A program made the translations under genes and the position numbers. The notes under the pieces were generated by a model. That model worked only from the letters and a program-made list of their open reading frames with translations, made no database searches and was not told the origin of the DNA. Of a stretch of 64,000 nt of DNA, positions 25,262 through 34,128 are shown piece by piece. The stretch spans positions 248,001-312,000 of the forward strand of contig CAWAWR010000029.1 in NCBI GenBank assembly GCA_963785745.1. The letters run 5' to 3'. The stretch comes from VAZQ01 sp963785745 (GTDB lineage: Bacteria > Pseudomonadota > Alphaproteobacteria > Rhizobiales > Xanthobacteraceae). Every line of letters begins with the position of its first letter. Positions within the stretch are counted from its first letter, which is position 1.

Positions 25262-26929
25262 TCAGTCTTTCAGCCCGGCTTTCTGCAACCCGAGCAGAAA
25301 ACGGGAGCGGTCGGAGGGATTTGCGAAGACCGTGTTCTTTTCGACGTGGTTGAGGGACAGATCCGGCTGCAGACTGAGTGTGTGCGCCAGCGCCTCCCTT
25401 GCTTCGTCGATCCGCCCCAGCAATCCCAAAGACACCGTCATCAAGCGCCATGACCCCACATGATGGGGGTGCAGCGCCGAGGTCGAACGGCAGACGGCTA
25501 TCGCCTCCTCGTAGGAACCGAGTGCAAACAGCGCCATGTACCGCACCGTCGGAGCATAGATCGCGAGAAAGGGATCGCGCGGGCTGAGCCGCTGCGCCTG
25601 CTCCAGCGATTGCAAACCACGCTCCGGCTCGCCGCCGCAGGCCAAGGCGTAACCGAGGCCGGCATAGCCGAGCGCGAAATTCGGATTCAGATCGATGGAC
25701 TTCGAAAGGTGGCTGACCGCCAGTTCGGGACGACGACGACGCGCGTGGCCGAGTCCAAGAACGAGATGCCCCCAGGACTCCTCGTTGTCGAGCGCCACCG
25801 CTCTCGCGCCTGCTTCCAGCGCCTTGTCGGTGAACTCGCTGATCGGCGCCCGCGCATCCAGATTGAACAGACTGACATAGGTCCATCCCATCAGGGCGTG
25901 GGCATGGGCGTATTCATCGTCGAGGCTGATCGCCTGTCGCAGAAATTCCTGCGCACGCCGCTGATCATCCGCGCTGACGCGCCACATATGCGGCAGCGCC
26001 TGCATGACCAGGTCCCATGCGTCGAGGCTCTGCGGTGGCTTGCGCCGAATGCGGGCCGCCTCGGCGGCCAGGATCTGCGGCAAGACCGACCCAATGACCC
26101 GGTTCGTGATCTCGTCCTGAAGCTGGAAGATATTCTCCATTTCGCGATCGTATTTGTCCGCCCACAAATGGATGCCGTGCGCGGCATCGATCAATTGCCC
26201 GGTGACACGAACCCTGTCGGCGACCTTTCGCACGCTGCCCTCGAGGACATATCTGACGCCGAGCTGGCTTGCGACTCGGCGCACGTCGACCGCTTCACCT
26301 TTGAAGGTGAAACTCGAATTGCGCGCGATGACGAAGAACCACCGCTGCCGGGACAGGCCCGTAATAATATCCTCGGTCAGCCCGTCGGCGAAGTATTCCT
26401 GTTCCGGATCGCCGCTCATGTTTTGAAAGGGCAGCACGGCGATCGACGGCTTGTCCGGTAGGGCAAGCGCCGCCGGCGCCTGTTGCGGTGGCGCGGCCGC
26501 AACTGCGGCGGCAGGACTCTCCGGCACAGACGGCGCGCCATCGGCCAGCAAAGTTTGCGGCGGCGTAGCGTCGTCGAGCGAGCCGACAAACCGGAAGCCC
26601 CGCTTGGAGGCGGTCCGAATCCGGCGCTGGTCTTTGCCGCTGTCCCCGATCGCGCGGCGCGCCGCGCTGACGCAGGAGCTGAGCGCAGCCTCCGAAATGA
26701 CACGACCCTGCCAGACCGCCTCGATCAGTTCCTCCTTGCTGACGATCCGGTTCGAGTTGCGGACGAGATAGACGAGCAGCTCGAGCACCTGCGGCTCGAT
26801 GCGGACGACCTCTCCGCTTCGTCGCAGCTCCTGCTGTCCCAGGTCGATTTCAAATTCGTCGAAACGGAAATCCAAAGCTTCGTCCCTTTTGAAGAGCCGA
26901 TTTCCTTCCAAAATGGAGAGGGTGATCAC
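25262..26929 (-). CDS. winged-helix DNA-binding, TolB-N-like and TPR regulator
   Basis: 555 aa. An OmpR/CadC-type winged helix (residues about 20-115: FDEFEIDLGQQELRRSGEVV, LLVYLVRNSNRIVSKEELIEAVWQ, RRIRTASKRGFRFVG) is followed by a Pro/Ala linker. Next comes a TolB-N-like segment (SIAVLPFQNMSGDPEQEYFADG, about 160-280), then TPR repeats to the end. This architecture is common in rhizobial regulators often annotated as adenylate-cyclase-like, but no cyclase domain is present. It has no transmembrane helix, unlike CadC. It converges with the TIR-TPR gene, and the pair may be functionally linked; that is inference from position. Confidence 0.82.
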   Translation of the reverse strand: MITLSILEGNRLFKRDEALDFRFDEFEIDLGQQELRRSGEVVRIEPQVLELLVYLVRNSNRIVSKEELIEAVWQGRVISEAALSSCVSAARRAIGDSGKDQRRIRTASKRGFRFVGSLDDATPPQTLLADGAPSVPESPAAAVAAAPPQQAPAALALPDKPSIAVLPFQNMSGDPEQEYFADGLTEDIITGLSRQRWFFVIARNSSFTFKGEAVDVRRVASQLGVRYVLEGSVRKVADRVRVTGQLIDAAHGIHLWADKYDREMENIFQLQDEITNRVIGSVLPQILAAEAARIRRKPPQSLDAWDLVMQALPHMWRVSADDQRRAQEFLRQAISLDDEYAHAHALMGWTYVSLFNLDARAPISEFTDKALEAGARAVALDNEESWGHLVLGLGHARRRRPELAVSHLSKSIDLNPNFALGYAGLGYALACGGEPERGLQSLEQAQRLSPRDPFLAIYAPTVRYMALFALGSYEEAIAVCRSTSALHPHHVGSWRLMTVSLGLLGRIDEAREALAHTLSLQPDLSLNHVEKNTVFANPSDRSRFLLGLQKAGLKD

Positions 26930-27168
26930 CCCCGGCTATCATCCGAGGGTACTGGGTCAACATAGCACCAAGGATTCCTCCAGAAAATCTCCAAAGAAAA
27001 GCACGGCCAAATCGGGATTCCCCCCAAGCGTGTCATCCCATTCGCCGCTACTGACGCGCCACAATGAAGGCTGTCACATCGGCGCCTCCCCCCGCCCGTG
27101 AACAGCATTTGCCCAACTGGCCCGGCTCGTGCGCAGGCGCACGGAAGGCTCATTTTGGAGGCCGAATC

Positions 27169-27567
27169 ATGACCGCCGCCGTCACCGATACCACCCCGCC
27201 GTTCCCAGGCCGCCCGGTTGACAACCGAGAGTTTCGTCGCTTTGCCGCTGGTTTGGGCATCGTCTACGTCGTCGCGACACTGGCGATCTTTGCAAAGCTT
27301 CTAGTCTTTCCCGCGACGGCCGGCTCGGCACCTGCCACTGCAGGCGCAGCGTGCATTGCAAGCGACATTACAGCGATCCACGCCGATCCTTCGGGTGTCG
27401 CCGATTTCGCCATGGGCTCCGGATACCTCGAATTCAACCCGCCGCCGGCGGGGCCGCGCAGCACCCTCAGATTTTCTCCCGCGTCGACAACGGAGCCGGC
27501 GCACGAGTCCGGGAAACCGGCGGACGCGCAGCACGGTCGCGTCGTTGCCGACACCCAAGAATTTTAA
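27169..27567 (+). CDS. small single-pass membrane or secreted protein
   Basis: 132 aa from ATG 27169 (TTTGGAGG upstream). One hydrophobic helix (GLGIVYVVATLAIFAKLLVF) lies near residues 28-47. A Pro/Ala-rich, low-complexity tail follows. I do not recognise the family. It is followed 17 bp later by a DUF1127 gene and likely forms a two-gene unit. The 239 bp upstream, to the divergent regulator, shows no clear promoter. Confidence 0.6.
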   Translation: MTAAVTDTTPPFPGRPVDNREFRRFAAGLGIVYVVATLAIFAKLLVFPATAGSAPATAGAACIASDITAIHADPSGVADFAMGSGYLEFNPPPAGPRSTLRFSPASTTEPAHESGKPADAQHGRVVADTQEF

Positions 27568-27584
27568 TTCACAGGAGATTGACG

Positions 27585-27935
27585 ATGTTTGAGTTCGAAA
27601 CATCGATTGCGCGGCCGTCCGCCTACCAACTTCATCTGCGCGCGCAACGTGCGCGCAGCCACGCCATCGGCGGGCTCTCGCGCCATGCGGTGAGCAAGTT
27701 CGCAGATTGGCTCTGGACGCTCGCCTACGACGGCGGCGTCAGGCTGGTGCGCCAGTTGGCTGCCGAGCGCCGGCTGCGTCGCGACATCCACATGCTCAAG
27801 CAACTCCAGGATCGCGAGCTCTCCGATATGGGCGTGGGGCGTAGCGAGATTGAACACGTCGTTCGTGGCGGGCGGTCCCGTACGACGGAATCCCCCCCCT
27901 ACCGCCGCACCCCCGCGCAACGGCAACGCGCCTGA
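27585..27935 (+). CDS. DUF1127 (YjiS-like) small basic protein
   Basis: 116 aa from ATG 27585, with GGAGA upstream. The C-terminal third RRDIHMLKQLQDRELSDMGVGRSEIEHVV is the DUF1127 signature. DUF1127 proteins are small arginine-rich proteins tied to RNA or phosphate/carbon regulation in alphaproteobacteria. The N-terminal part is longer than usual, and a Pro/Arg tail (SPPYRRTPAQRQRA) lies on a C-rich DNA stretch. The gene lies 90 bp upstream of the RTX gene. Confidence 0.75.
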   Translation: MFEFETSIARPSAYQLHLRAQRARSHAIGGLSRHAVSKFADWLWTLAYDGGVRLVRQLAAERRLRRDIHMLKQLQDRELSDMGVGRSEIEHVVRGGRSRTTESPPYRRTPAQRQRA

Positions 27936-28025
27936 GCGCACCACCCACCCCCCACGGGCACCCCCCACTGCTAACGGCTGCCGCGCGTCCGCGCTGAAGC
28001 CGCAACAACACAAGGACGATTCCAG

Positions 28026-30809
28026 ATGGCTATCAAGGCAATGTATAATCCGGGCACGAAGTTCCTGACGGTTTTTGGCGACGGTCAGGACAACAACATC
28101 ACGATGAGCCGTGATGCGGCCGGCAATATTTTCGTCAATGGCGGCGCGGTCCCCATTTTGGGCGGCAAGGCAACCGTCGCCAACACAGCCCGTATCCAGG
28201 TGTTCGGCCAGGACGGCAACGACACCATCACGATGAACGAGTCCAACGGGGCATTGCCCGCCGCCGATCTGTTCGGCGGCAACGGCAACGACACGATCAC
28301 CGGCGGCTCAGGCAACGACCAGATCTTCGGCCAGGCCGGCAACGACACGCTGCTGGGCAAAGGCGGCTTCGACTTCCTGTTCGGCGGCGCCGGCAACGAC
28401 ATCCTGACCGGCGGCGACGCCGACGATCAGGTGTTCGGCGAGGCCGGTGACGACCGAATGATCTGGAACCCAGGTGACGACACCGACATGTACGAGGGCG
28501 GCGCCGGTAACGACACCACCGAAGTCAACGGTGGCAACGGCGCCGAAGTTTTCACCACGACCGCCAACGGCACCCGGGTACGCTTCGACCGCCTCGATCC
28601 GGCGCCGTTCTCGATCGACATGGGCACGATGGAGAACCTCGTCGTCAACATGAACGGCGGCGACGACTCCTTCAGCGCCACCGGCAACCTTGCTGCGCTG
28701 ATCAAAGTGACCGTCGACGGCGGCACCGGCAACGACACCATCCTCGGCAGCAACGGCAACGACACGCTGCTCGGCGGCGACGGCAACGACTTCATCGACG
28801 GCCAGCAGGGCAATGACTTCATCAATCTGGGCGCCGGCGACGACGTCATGCAGTGGGATCCGGGCGACGGCAGCGACACCGTCGAAGGTGGCGCTGGCAC
28901 GGACAAGATGTTGTTCAACGGTAGCGCCGGCAACGAGATCTTCAACATCTCGGCGAACGGCGGACGCACGCTGTTTACGCGGAACCTCGGCACCATCACC
29001 ATGGATCTCAACGACATCGAGACCATCGATCTCAACGCCCTCGGCGGCACCGACACCCTCACTGTCGCCGACCTGTCCGGAACGGACGTAAAGAACGTCA
29101 ACGTCAATCTGGCGGGGACCATCGGCGGCAGCGCCGGTGACGCCGCGGCCGACACCGTGATCGTCAACGGTACCAATGGGAACGACATCGTCGACGTGTT
29201 CGGAGCAGGAAGCTCGGTCTCGGTGCTCGGCCTCGCAAGCAATGTCAACATCACCAATTCCGAGGGAGCGAATGACACGCTCGTGATCAGCACGGGAGCC
29301 GGCAACGACGGCATCACCGCCACCACCATGCCGGCCGGGGTCATCAAGCTCACGATCGACGCGGGTGCCGGCGACGACACCATCCTCGGCAGCTCGGGCG
29401 CCGACACCATTCTTGGCGGCGACGGCGACGACTTCGTGTTCGGCGACAACGGCAACGACGTCGCGTTCCTCGGCGCCGGCGACGACGTGTTCCAGTGGGA
29501 CCCGGGCGACGGTAACGACACCATCGAAGGTGGCGACGGCACCGACCTGATGCTGTTCTTCGGCTCCAACGCGTCCGAGAACATCAACATCGTGGCGAAT
29601 GGTGGACGCGCGCTGTTTACCCGCGACGTCGCGAGCGTCACGATGGACCTGAACGACGTCGAGCACATCGAATTCAGGGCCCTTGGCGGCGACGACAATA
29701 TCGTCGTCGGCGATCTCAGCGGGACCGATGTGACCGATGTCAGCATCGATCTTCGCGGTCCGAATGGCGGCGGGGATGGAGCGGCAGATACCATCACCGT
29801 CAACGGCTCCAACGGCGACAATGTCTTTGGCGTCACCGGCGACTCCGGCGGCGTTTCGGTGTTTGGTCTGCAGGCCGAGGTGAACATCTTCTTCACCGAA
29901 GCGGCCAACGACCGGCTCGTCCTCAACGGGCAGGGCGGTAATGATGTCATCGACGCGAGCAGCCTCGAAGCCGACGGCATCCAGCTCACGATGAACGGCG
30001 GGCTCGGCAACGACGTGCTCATCGGCAGCGAGGGCAACGACCTGATCAACGGTGGTGACGGCAATGACACCGCGTTCATGGGTGCCGGCGACGACACCTT
30101 CGTCTGGAACCCGGGCGACGACAACGACACCCTCGAAGGCCAGGACGGCACCGACACGATGCTGTTCAATGGCGCCGTCATCGCCGAGAACATCAACATC
30201 TCCGCAAACGGCGGACGCGTCCTGTTCACACGCGATATCGCCAACGTCGCCATGGACCTGAACGATGTCGAGACCATCGACTTCAACGCCCTGGGCGGTG
30301 CTGACGTCATCACGGTGAACGACCTGTCAGGCACCGACGTCCAGAAGGTCAATATCGACCTTGCTGCAACGGTCGGCGGCACGACCGGCGACGGTCAGGC
30401 CGACACCATCATCATCAACGGCACCGGTGGCGACGACGTCATTCAGATGTTCATCGACGAGAATGGATCGTTGGTGGTCACCGGCCTGTCGAGCACGATC
30501 GTGATCGAGCACTTCGAGGCGGCCAACGACACCATCCAGATACTCGGCTTGGGCGGCAATGACGTGATCGACGCCTCGGGCCTCGGCGCCAATGGACCGA
30601 AGCTGCTCTTCGACGGCGGTGCCGGCGACGACATCCTCCTTGGCAGCGACCGAGACGATACCCTGCTTGGCGGCGAAGGTGACGATGTGCTGATCGGAAA
30701 TGGCGGTATCGATATCGTCGACGGCGGTCTCGGCGACGACATCGAGATCCAGTCGCTGGTGGCGCCGCTCACCCAGGACATGGCCAAGCACGACTTGCTC
30801 GTCGTCTGA
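28026..30809 (+). CDS. RTX-type calcium-binding secreted protein
   Basis: 927 aa, acidic, Asn/Asp/Gly-rich, and nearly free of Cys and Lys. Many nonapeptide RTX repeats (GGxGxDxUx: GGNGNDTITGGSGNDQIFG, GGDGDDFVFGDNGNDV) bind calcium outside the cell. They are set in about four long modules of roughly 220 aa, each ending in a block like WDPGDGxDTxEGG, ANGGRxLFTR, MDLNDxE and DLSGTDV. There is no N-terminal signal, which fits export by the type I system encoded just downstream; the C terminus (QDMAKHDLLVV) would carry the secretion signal. It could be a surface layer, adhesin or biofilm protein. Confidence 0.87.
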   Translation: MAIKAMYNPGTKFLTVFGDGQDNNITMSRDAAGNIFVNGGAVPILGGKATVANTARIQVFGQDGNDTITMNESNGALPAADLFGGNGNDTITGGSGNDQIFGQAGNDTLLGKGGFDFLFGGAGNDILTGGDADDQVFGEAGDDRMIWNPGDDTDMYEGGAGNDTTEVNGGNGAEVFTTTANGTRVRFDRLDPAPFSIDMGTMENLVVNMNGGDDSFSATGNLAALIKVTVDGGTGNDTILGSNGNDTLLGGDGNDFIDGQQGNDFINLGAGDDVMQWDPGDGSDTVEGGAGTDKMLFNGSAGNEIFNISANGGRTLFTRNLGTITMDLNDIETIDLNALGGTDTLTVADLSGTDVKNVNVNLAGTIGGSAGDAAADTVIVNGTNGNDIVDVFGAGSSVSVLGLASNVNITNSEGANDTLVISTGAGNDGITATTMPAGVIKLTIDAGAGDDTILGSSGADTILGGDGDDFVFGDNGNDVAFLGAGDDVFQWDPGDGNDTIEGGDGTDLMLFFGSNASENINIVANGGRALFTRDVASVTMDLNDVEHIEFRALGGDDNIVVGDLSGTDVTDVSIDLRGPNGGGDGAADTITVNGSNGDNVFGVTGDSGGVSVFGLQAEVNIFFTEAANDRLVLNGQGGNDVIDASSLEADGIQLTMNGGLGNDVLIGSEGNDLINGGDGNDTAFMGAGDDTFVWNPGDDNDTLEGQDGTDTMLFNGAVIAENINISANGGRVLFTRDIANVAMDLNDVETIDFNALGGADVITVNDLSGTDVQKVNIDLAATVGGTTGDGQADTIIINGTGGDDVIQMFIDENGSLVVTGLSSTIVIEHFEAANDTIQILGLGGNDVIDASGLGANGPKLLFDGGAGDDILLGSDRDDTLLGGEGDDVLIGNGGIDIVDGGLGDDIEIQSLVAPLTQDMAKHDLLVV

Positions 30810-30820
30810 TCTGTTCCCCG

Positions 30821-30885
30821 AGTGGTAGCGTTCCCCACGCTACCAACCACCCGCGGGGCGATGGCTTGCCCCCATCGCCCCGCGG
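30821..30885 (+). terminator. double hairpin between RTX gene and exporter genes
   Basis: A first hairpin GGTAGCG/CGCTACC lies at about 30822-30842. A second has a perfect 14-bp GC-rich stem, CCGCGGGGCGATGG (30851-30864) with CCATCGCCCCGCGG (30872-30885). No long T run follows. In RTX operons such structures reduce read-through from an abundant secreted protein into the exporter genes and protect the 3' end. Confidence 0.7.
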
Positions 30886-30972
30886 TCCCTCATCAAGCCT
30901 CTGACGTTCAAGCCGCGTTCGCGTCGGTCCGCCCCCGCGGCCAGCGCGCCCGGATTTTTTTGCATCCATTGC

Positions 30973-32748
30973 GTGAGCGACATGATCAAAATGCCTGCAC
31001 CTTTCCGCTCGGCCAACCCGGATGTAGCCGCCGCACTCAAGGAATGCCGCCAGGCATTCACAAGCGTGGCCATCTTCTCGGGCGTGGCGAACATGATCAT
31101 GCTCGCCGGCCCGCTCTACATGCTTCAGGTCTACGACCGGGTGCTCGCCAGCCGTAGCGTGCCGACGCTGGTCGCGCTGTCGCTGTTCCTGGTCATTGCC
31201 TACGCGTTCCAGGGCGGACTCGACGTGGTCCGCTCGCGGCTCGTGGTCCGGATCGCGTCGATGCTGGATCTGCGTCTCGAGCGGTCGGTGTACAATTCGC
31301 TGATCCGGCTTGCGAACCAGAACCGCAATTCCACAGAAGCGCACCAGCCGGTGCGCGATCTCGACCAGATCCGCTCATTCCTGACCGGCCCCGGACCGAC
31401 CGCCATCGTCGATCTGCCGTGGACGCCGATCTTTCTCGCCATCTGCTTCCTGATCCATCCCTGGCTCGGCGTCGCCGCACTCGCGGGCGCCATCGTCCTT
31501 TTGGTCTTTACGATCCTGACCGAACGGCGCAGCCGCGAACCGGCGCGCGCCATGGCCCAGAGTGCCGGCGCGCGCTTCGCGACCGCCGAATTGACCCGGC
31601 GCAGCAGCGAAACCGTCGCGGCCATGGGCATGACCAAAACGCTGGCGACGCGGTGGCAGCAGATGAACGACCGCCATCGGACGGCCTCCACGCAAGCCAC
31701 CGACGTCACCGGCTCGTTCGGCAGCGCGACCAAAGTCATACGGATGCTGCTGCAGTCCGCGATACTCGGGATCGGCGCCTATCTCGTCATCCGCCAGGAA
31801 CTCAGCGCGGGCGCGATGATCGCGGCATCGATCATGATGGGCCGCGCACTGGCCCCGATCGAAATCGCGATCGGCAATTGGCGCTCATTGATTTCCGCGC
31901 GCCAATCCCTGCTGCGCCTTTCCAACACGCTCGGAAAGTCGCCGGCGAACCGCTCGCGCACCAACCTGCCCCGGCCGATGCGCCGCCTCGACGTCGAGCA
32001 CGTCGCCGTCGCCGCGCCCGGCGGCAGCGGCACGATCCTGTCCGACGTCCACTTCGGTCTCACCGCGGGCGAGGCGCTCGCCGTTGTCGGACCGAGCGCC
32101 GCCGGCAAGACATCGCTGATCCGCACATTGACCGGGGTCTGGCCCGCCGCTCGCGGCAAGATCCGGCTCGATGGCGCCGCGCTCGAGCAATGGGACGAGG
32201 ACACGCTCGGCGCCCACGTCGGTTATGTGTCCCAGCATGTCGAGTTCTTCGAGGGCACGATTGCTGAAAACATCGCGCGCATGAGTCTTACGCCCAATTC
32301 CAATGCGGTGCTGGCGGCCGGCCGCGCGGCCGGCGCGCACGACATGATCCTCCGCCTCGCCGGCGGCTACGACACCCGGATCGGCGACGCCTCCACCGTT
32401 CTCTCCGCCGGGCAACGCCAGCGCATCGCGCTCGCGCGCGCGCTCTATGGCGATCCGTTCATGGTCGTGCTCGACGAGCCCAATGCCAATCTCGACGCGG
32501 AGGGCGAAGCCGCCCTGCAGAACGTGCTCGGCGAGCTCAAGGCGCGCGGCGCGATCGTTGTCATCATCTCGCATCGGCCTTCGGCGCTCGAGCAGTGCGA
32601 CAAGATCCTGGTCTTGAGCAACGGCGCTCAACAGACGTTTGGCCCGCGCGAGGCCATCCTGCGCAAGGCACCGGCACATCAGAGTCGCCCGACGGTCTCC
32701 GGCAATCTCGCGCTCGTTCGCCAAAATGACGAGGAGGTCAAATCATGA
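30973..32748 (+). CDS. type I secretion ABC transporter (PrtD/LapB-like)
   Basis: 591 aa. An N-terminal membrane domain with about six helices (ANMIMLAGPLYMLQVYDRVL is the PrtD-type signature) is followed by the ATPase domain: Walker A GPSAAGKTSL near 373, Q-loop, signature LSAGQRQRIALARAL near 477 and Walker B MVVLDEP. It energises export of the RTX protein through an inner-membrane/fusion/outer-membrane channel. It lacks an N-terminal peptidase-like domain. It overlaps the membrane fusion gene by 4 bp. No TolC homologue is present in the window. Confidence 0.9.
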   Translation: MSDMIKMPAPFRSANPDVAAALKECRQAFTSVAIFSGVANMIMLAGPLYMLQVYDRVLASRSVPTLVALSLFLVIAYAFQGGLDVVRSRLVVRIASMLDLRLERSVYNSLIRLANQNRNSTEAHQPVRDLDQIRSFLTGPGPTAIVDLPWTPIFLAICFLIHPWLGVAALAGAIVLLVFTILTERRSREPARAMAQSAGARFATAELTRRSSETVAAMGMTKTLATRWQQMNDRHRTASTQATDVTGSFGSATKVIRMLLQSAILGIGAYLVIRQELSAGAMIAASIMMGRALAPIEIAIGNWRSLISARQSLLRLSNTLGKSPANRSRTNLPRPMRRLDVEHVAVAAPGGSGTILSDVHFGLTAGEALAVVGPSAAGKTSLIRTLTGVWPAARGKIRLDGAALEQWDEDTLGAHVGYVSQHVEFFEGTIAENIARMSLTPNSNAVLAAGRAAGAHDMILRLAGGYDTRIGDASTVLSAGQRQRIALARALYGDPFMVVLDEPNANLDAEGEAALQNVLGELKARGAIVVIISHRPSALEQCDKILVLSNGAQQTFGPREAILRKAPAHQSRPTVSGNLALVRQNDEEVKS

Positions 32749-34102
32749 TCAAAGGTGCGCCGGTATACATAGGCCGGGTTTCGAGCCCTCAAGAGGCCAA
32801 GCCTGGACGCAGCGCGATCCGAAAGCTGAATGTCATCGGAGCGGCACTGGTTGTCGCGTTCGTCGGCTGTATCGGAGGATGGGCGGCGACCAGCGAGCTC
32901 GCCGGCGCGGTGATCGCATCCGGTACCGTGACCGTTAAATCGAGCGTCAAGAAGGTGCAGCACCCGACCGGCGGCGTGGTCAAGGAATTGCTGGTACGGA
33001 ACGGCAGCGCGGTCACAGAGGGCCAGATCCTGGTCCGAACTCGACGACACGGTGACGCGCGCCACGCTCGGCGTCGTGCGATCCCAGCTCGACGAGAGCA
33101 ATGCGCGGCACGCGCGACTGATCGCCGAGCGCGACGACGCCGACACTGTCACCTTTCCGCTGGACCTTCTCGCACGCATCGGTGAATCGAATGTCGAGAA
33201 CGCGATCCACGGCGAGGAGAAGCTGTTCGAGTTCGCGCAAGGCGGCCCGAGCCGGCCAACGGTCGCAGCTCCGAGAGCGCATCGCGCAAAGCAACGAGGA
33301 GGTCCGTGGACTCACCGCGCAGCAGCAGGCCAAGGAAGGCGAGATCAAGCTCATCTCCGAAGAGCTGATCGGCGTCTCCGATCTCTACAAGAAGAACCTT
33401 GTCAGCATCTCCCGCTACATGGCGCTGCAGCGCGAGCGGACGCGGCTCGATGGCGACCGCGGCCAGTTCATCGCCGAAATCGCGCGCGCCCGCGCCCGGA
33501 TCAGCGAGACCGAGCTGCAGATCATCCAGCTTGATGAGGAATTCCGCGGCGGAGTCCTGAAAGACCTGCGCGAGACGCAAGGCAAGATCGCCGAGCTGGT
33601 CGAGCGCATGGTCGCCGCCGACGATCAGCTCCAGCGCGTCGACATCCGCGCGCCCCATGCCGGCATCGTCAACTTGCTGACCGTCCACACCGTCGGCGGC
33701 GTAGTCGGCGCCGGTGAAACGATCATGCAGATCGTGCCCCAGGGCGAAGAACTGATCCTGGAGGTCAAGGTGGCGCCGCAGGACATCGACCAGATCGAGG
33801 TCGGCGGACAAGCCGCGGTGCGGATCGTGGCCGGCAACCAGCGCACGATGCCCGAGCTCAACGGCATCGTGACCCATGTCTCGGCCGATCTCACGCGCGA
33901 GCAGACGAGCGCAGGAATGACATTGACCCACTACGTCGTCCACACCTCGCTGCCGCCGGCGGAGTTGGATCGTCTCGGCGAATTTCGGCTTGTTCCAGGC
34001 ATGCCGGCGGATGTGTTCATCCAGACCTACGCCCGCACGCCGTTGCAGTACCTGATCAGGCCGCTCCGCGATCAGATCGCTCGCACCTTCCGCGAGCGAT
34101 GA
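32745..34102 (+). pseudogene. HlyD/PrtE-type membrane fusion protein, two frame breaks
   Basis: Expected partner of the ABC exporter. One frame gives the N terminus (TM helix LNVIGAALVVAFVGCIGGWAA, then VKKVQHPTGGVVKELLVRNG) to about 33035. A second frame continues to about 33235 (LDDTVTRATLGVVRSQLDESNARH, then GEEKLFEF). The third carries the rest (RKAARAGQRSQLRERIAQ to the C terminus at 34102, with the HlyD lipoyl-like IRAPHAGIVNLL). Dropping one C near 33035 and one G near 33235 gives a continuous protein of about 452 aa. Every part is conserved, so indel error is at least as likely as real inactivation. Confidence 0.83.
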
Positions 34103-34128
34103 CGATGGTCACGGGGCGCGGATAGCTC

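Noticed and set aside
25262..26929. The winged-helix/TPR protein as an adenylate cyclase
   Set aside because: Relatives are often labelled so, but no class III cyclase motifs (metal Asp, GDT-N-ASR) are present.
28427..30382. 651-codon open frame on the minus strand opposite the RTX gene
   Set aside because: Ser/Pro-rich translation produced by the repetitive RTX codons; no start signal or family.
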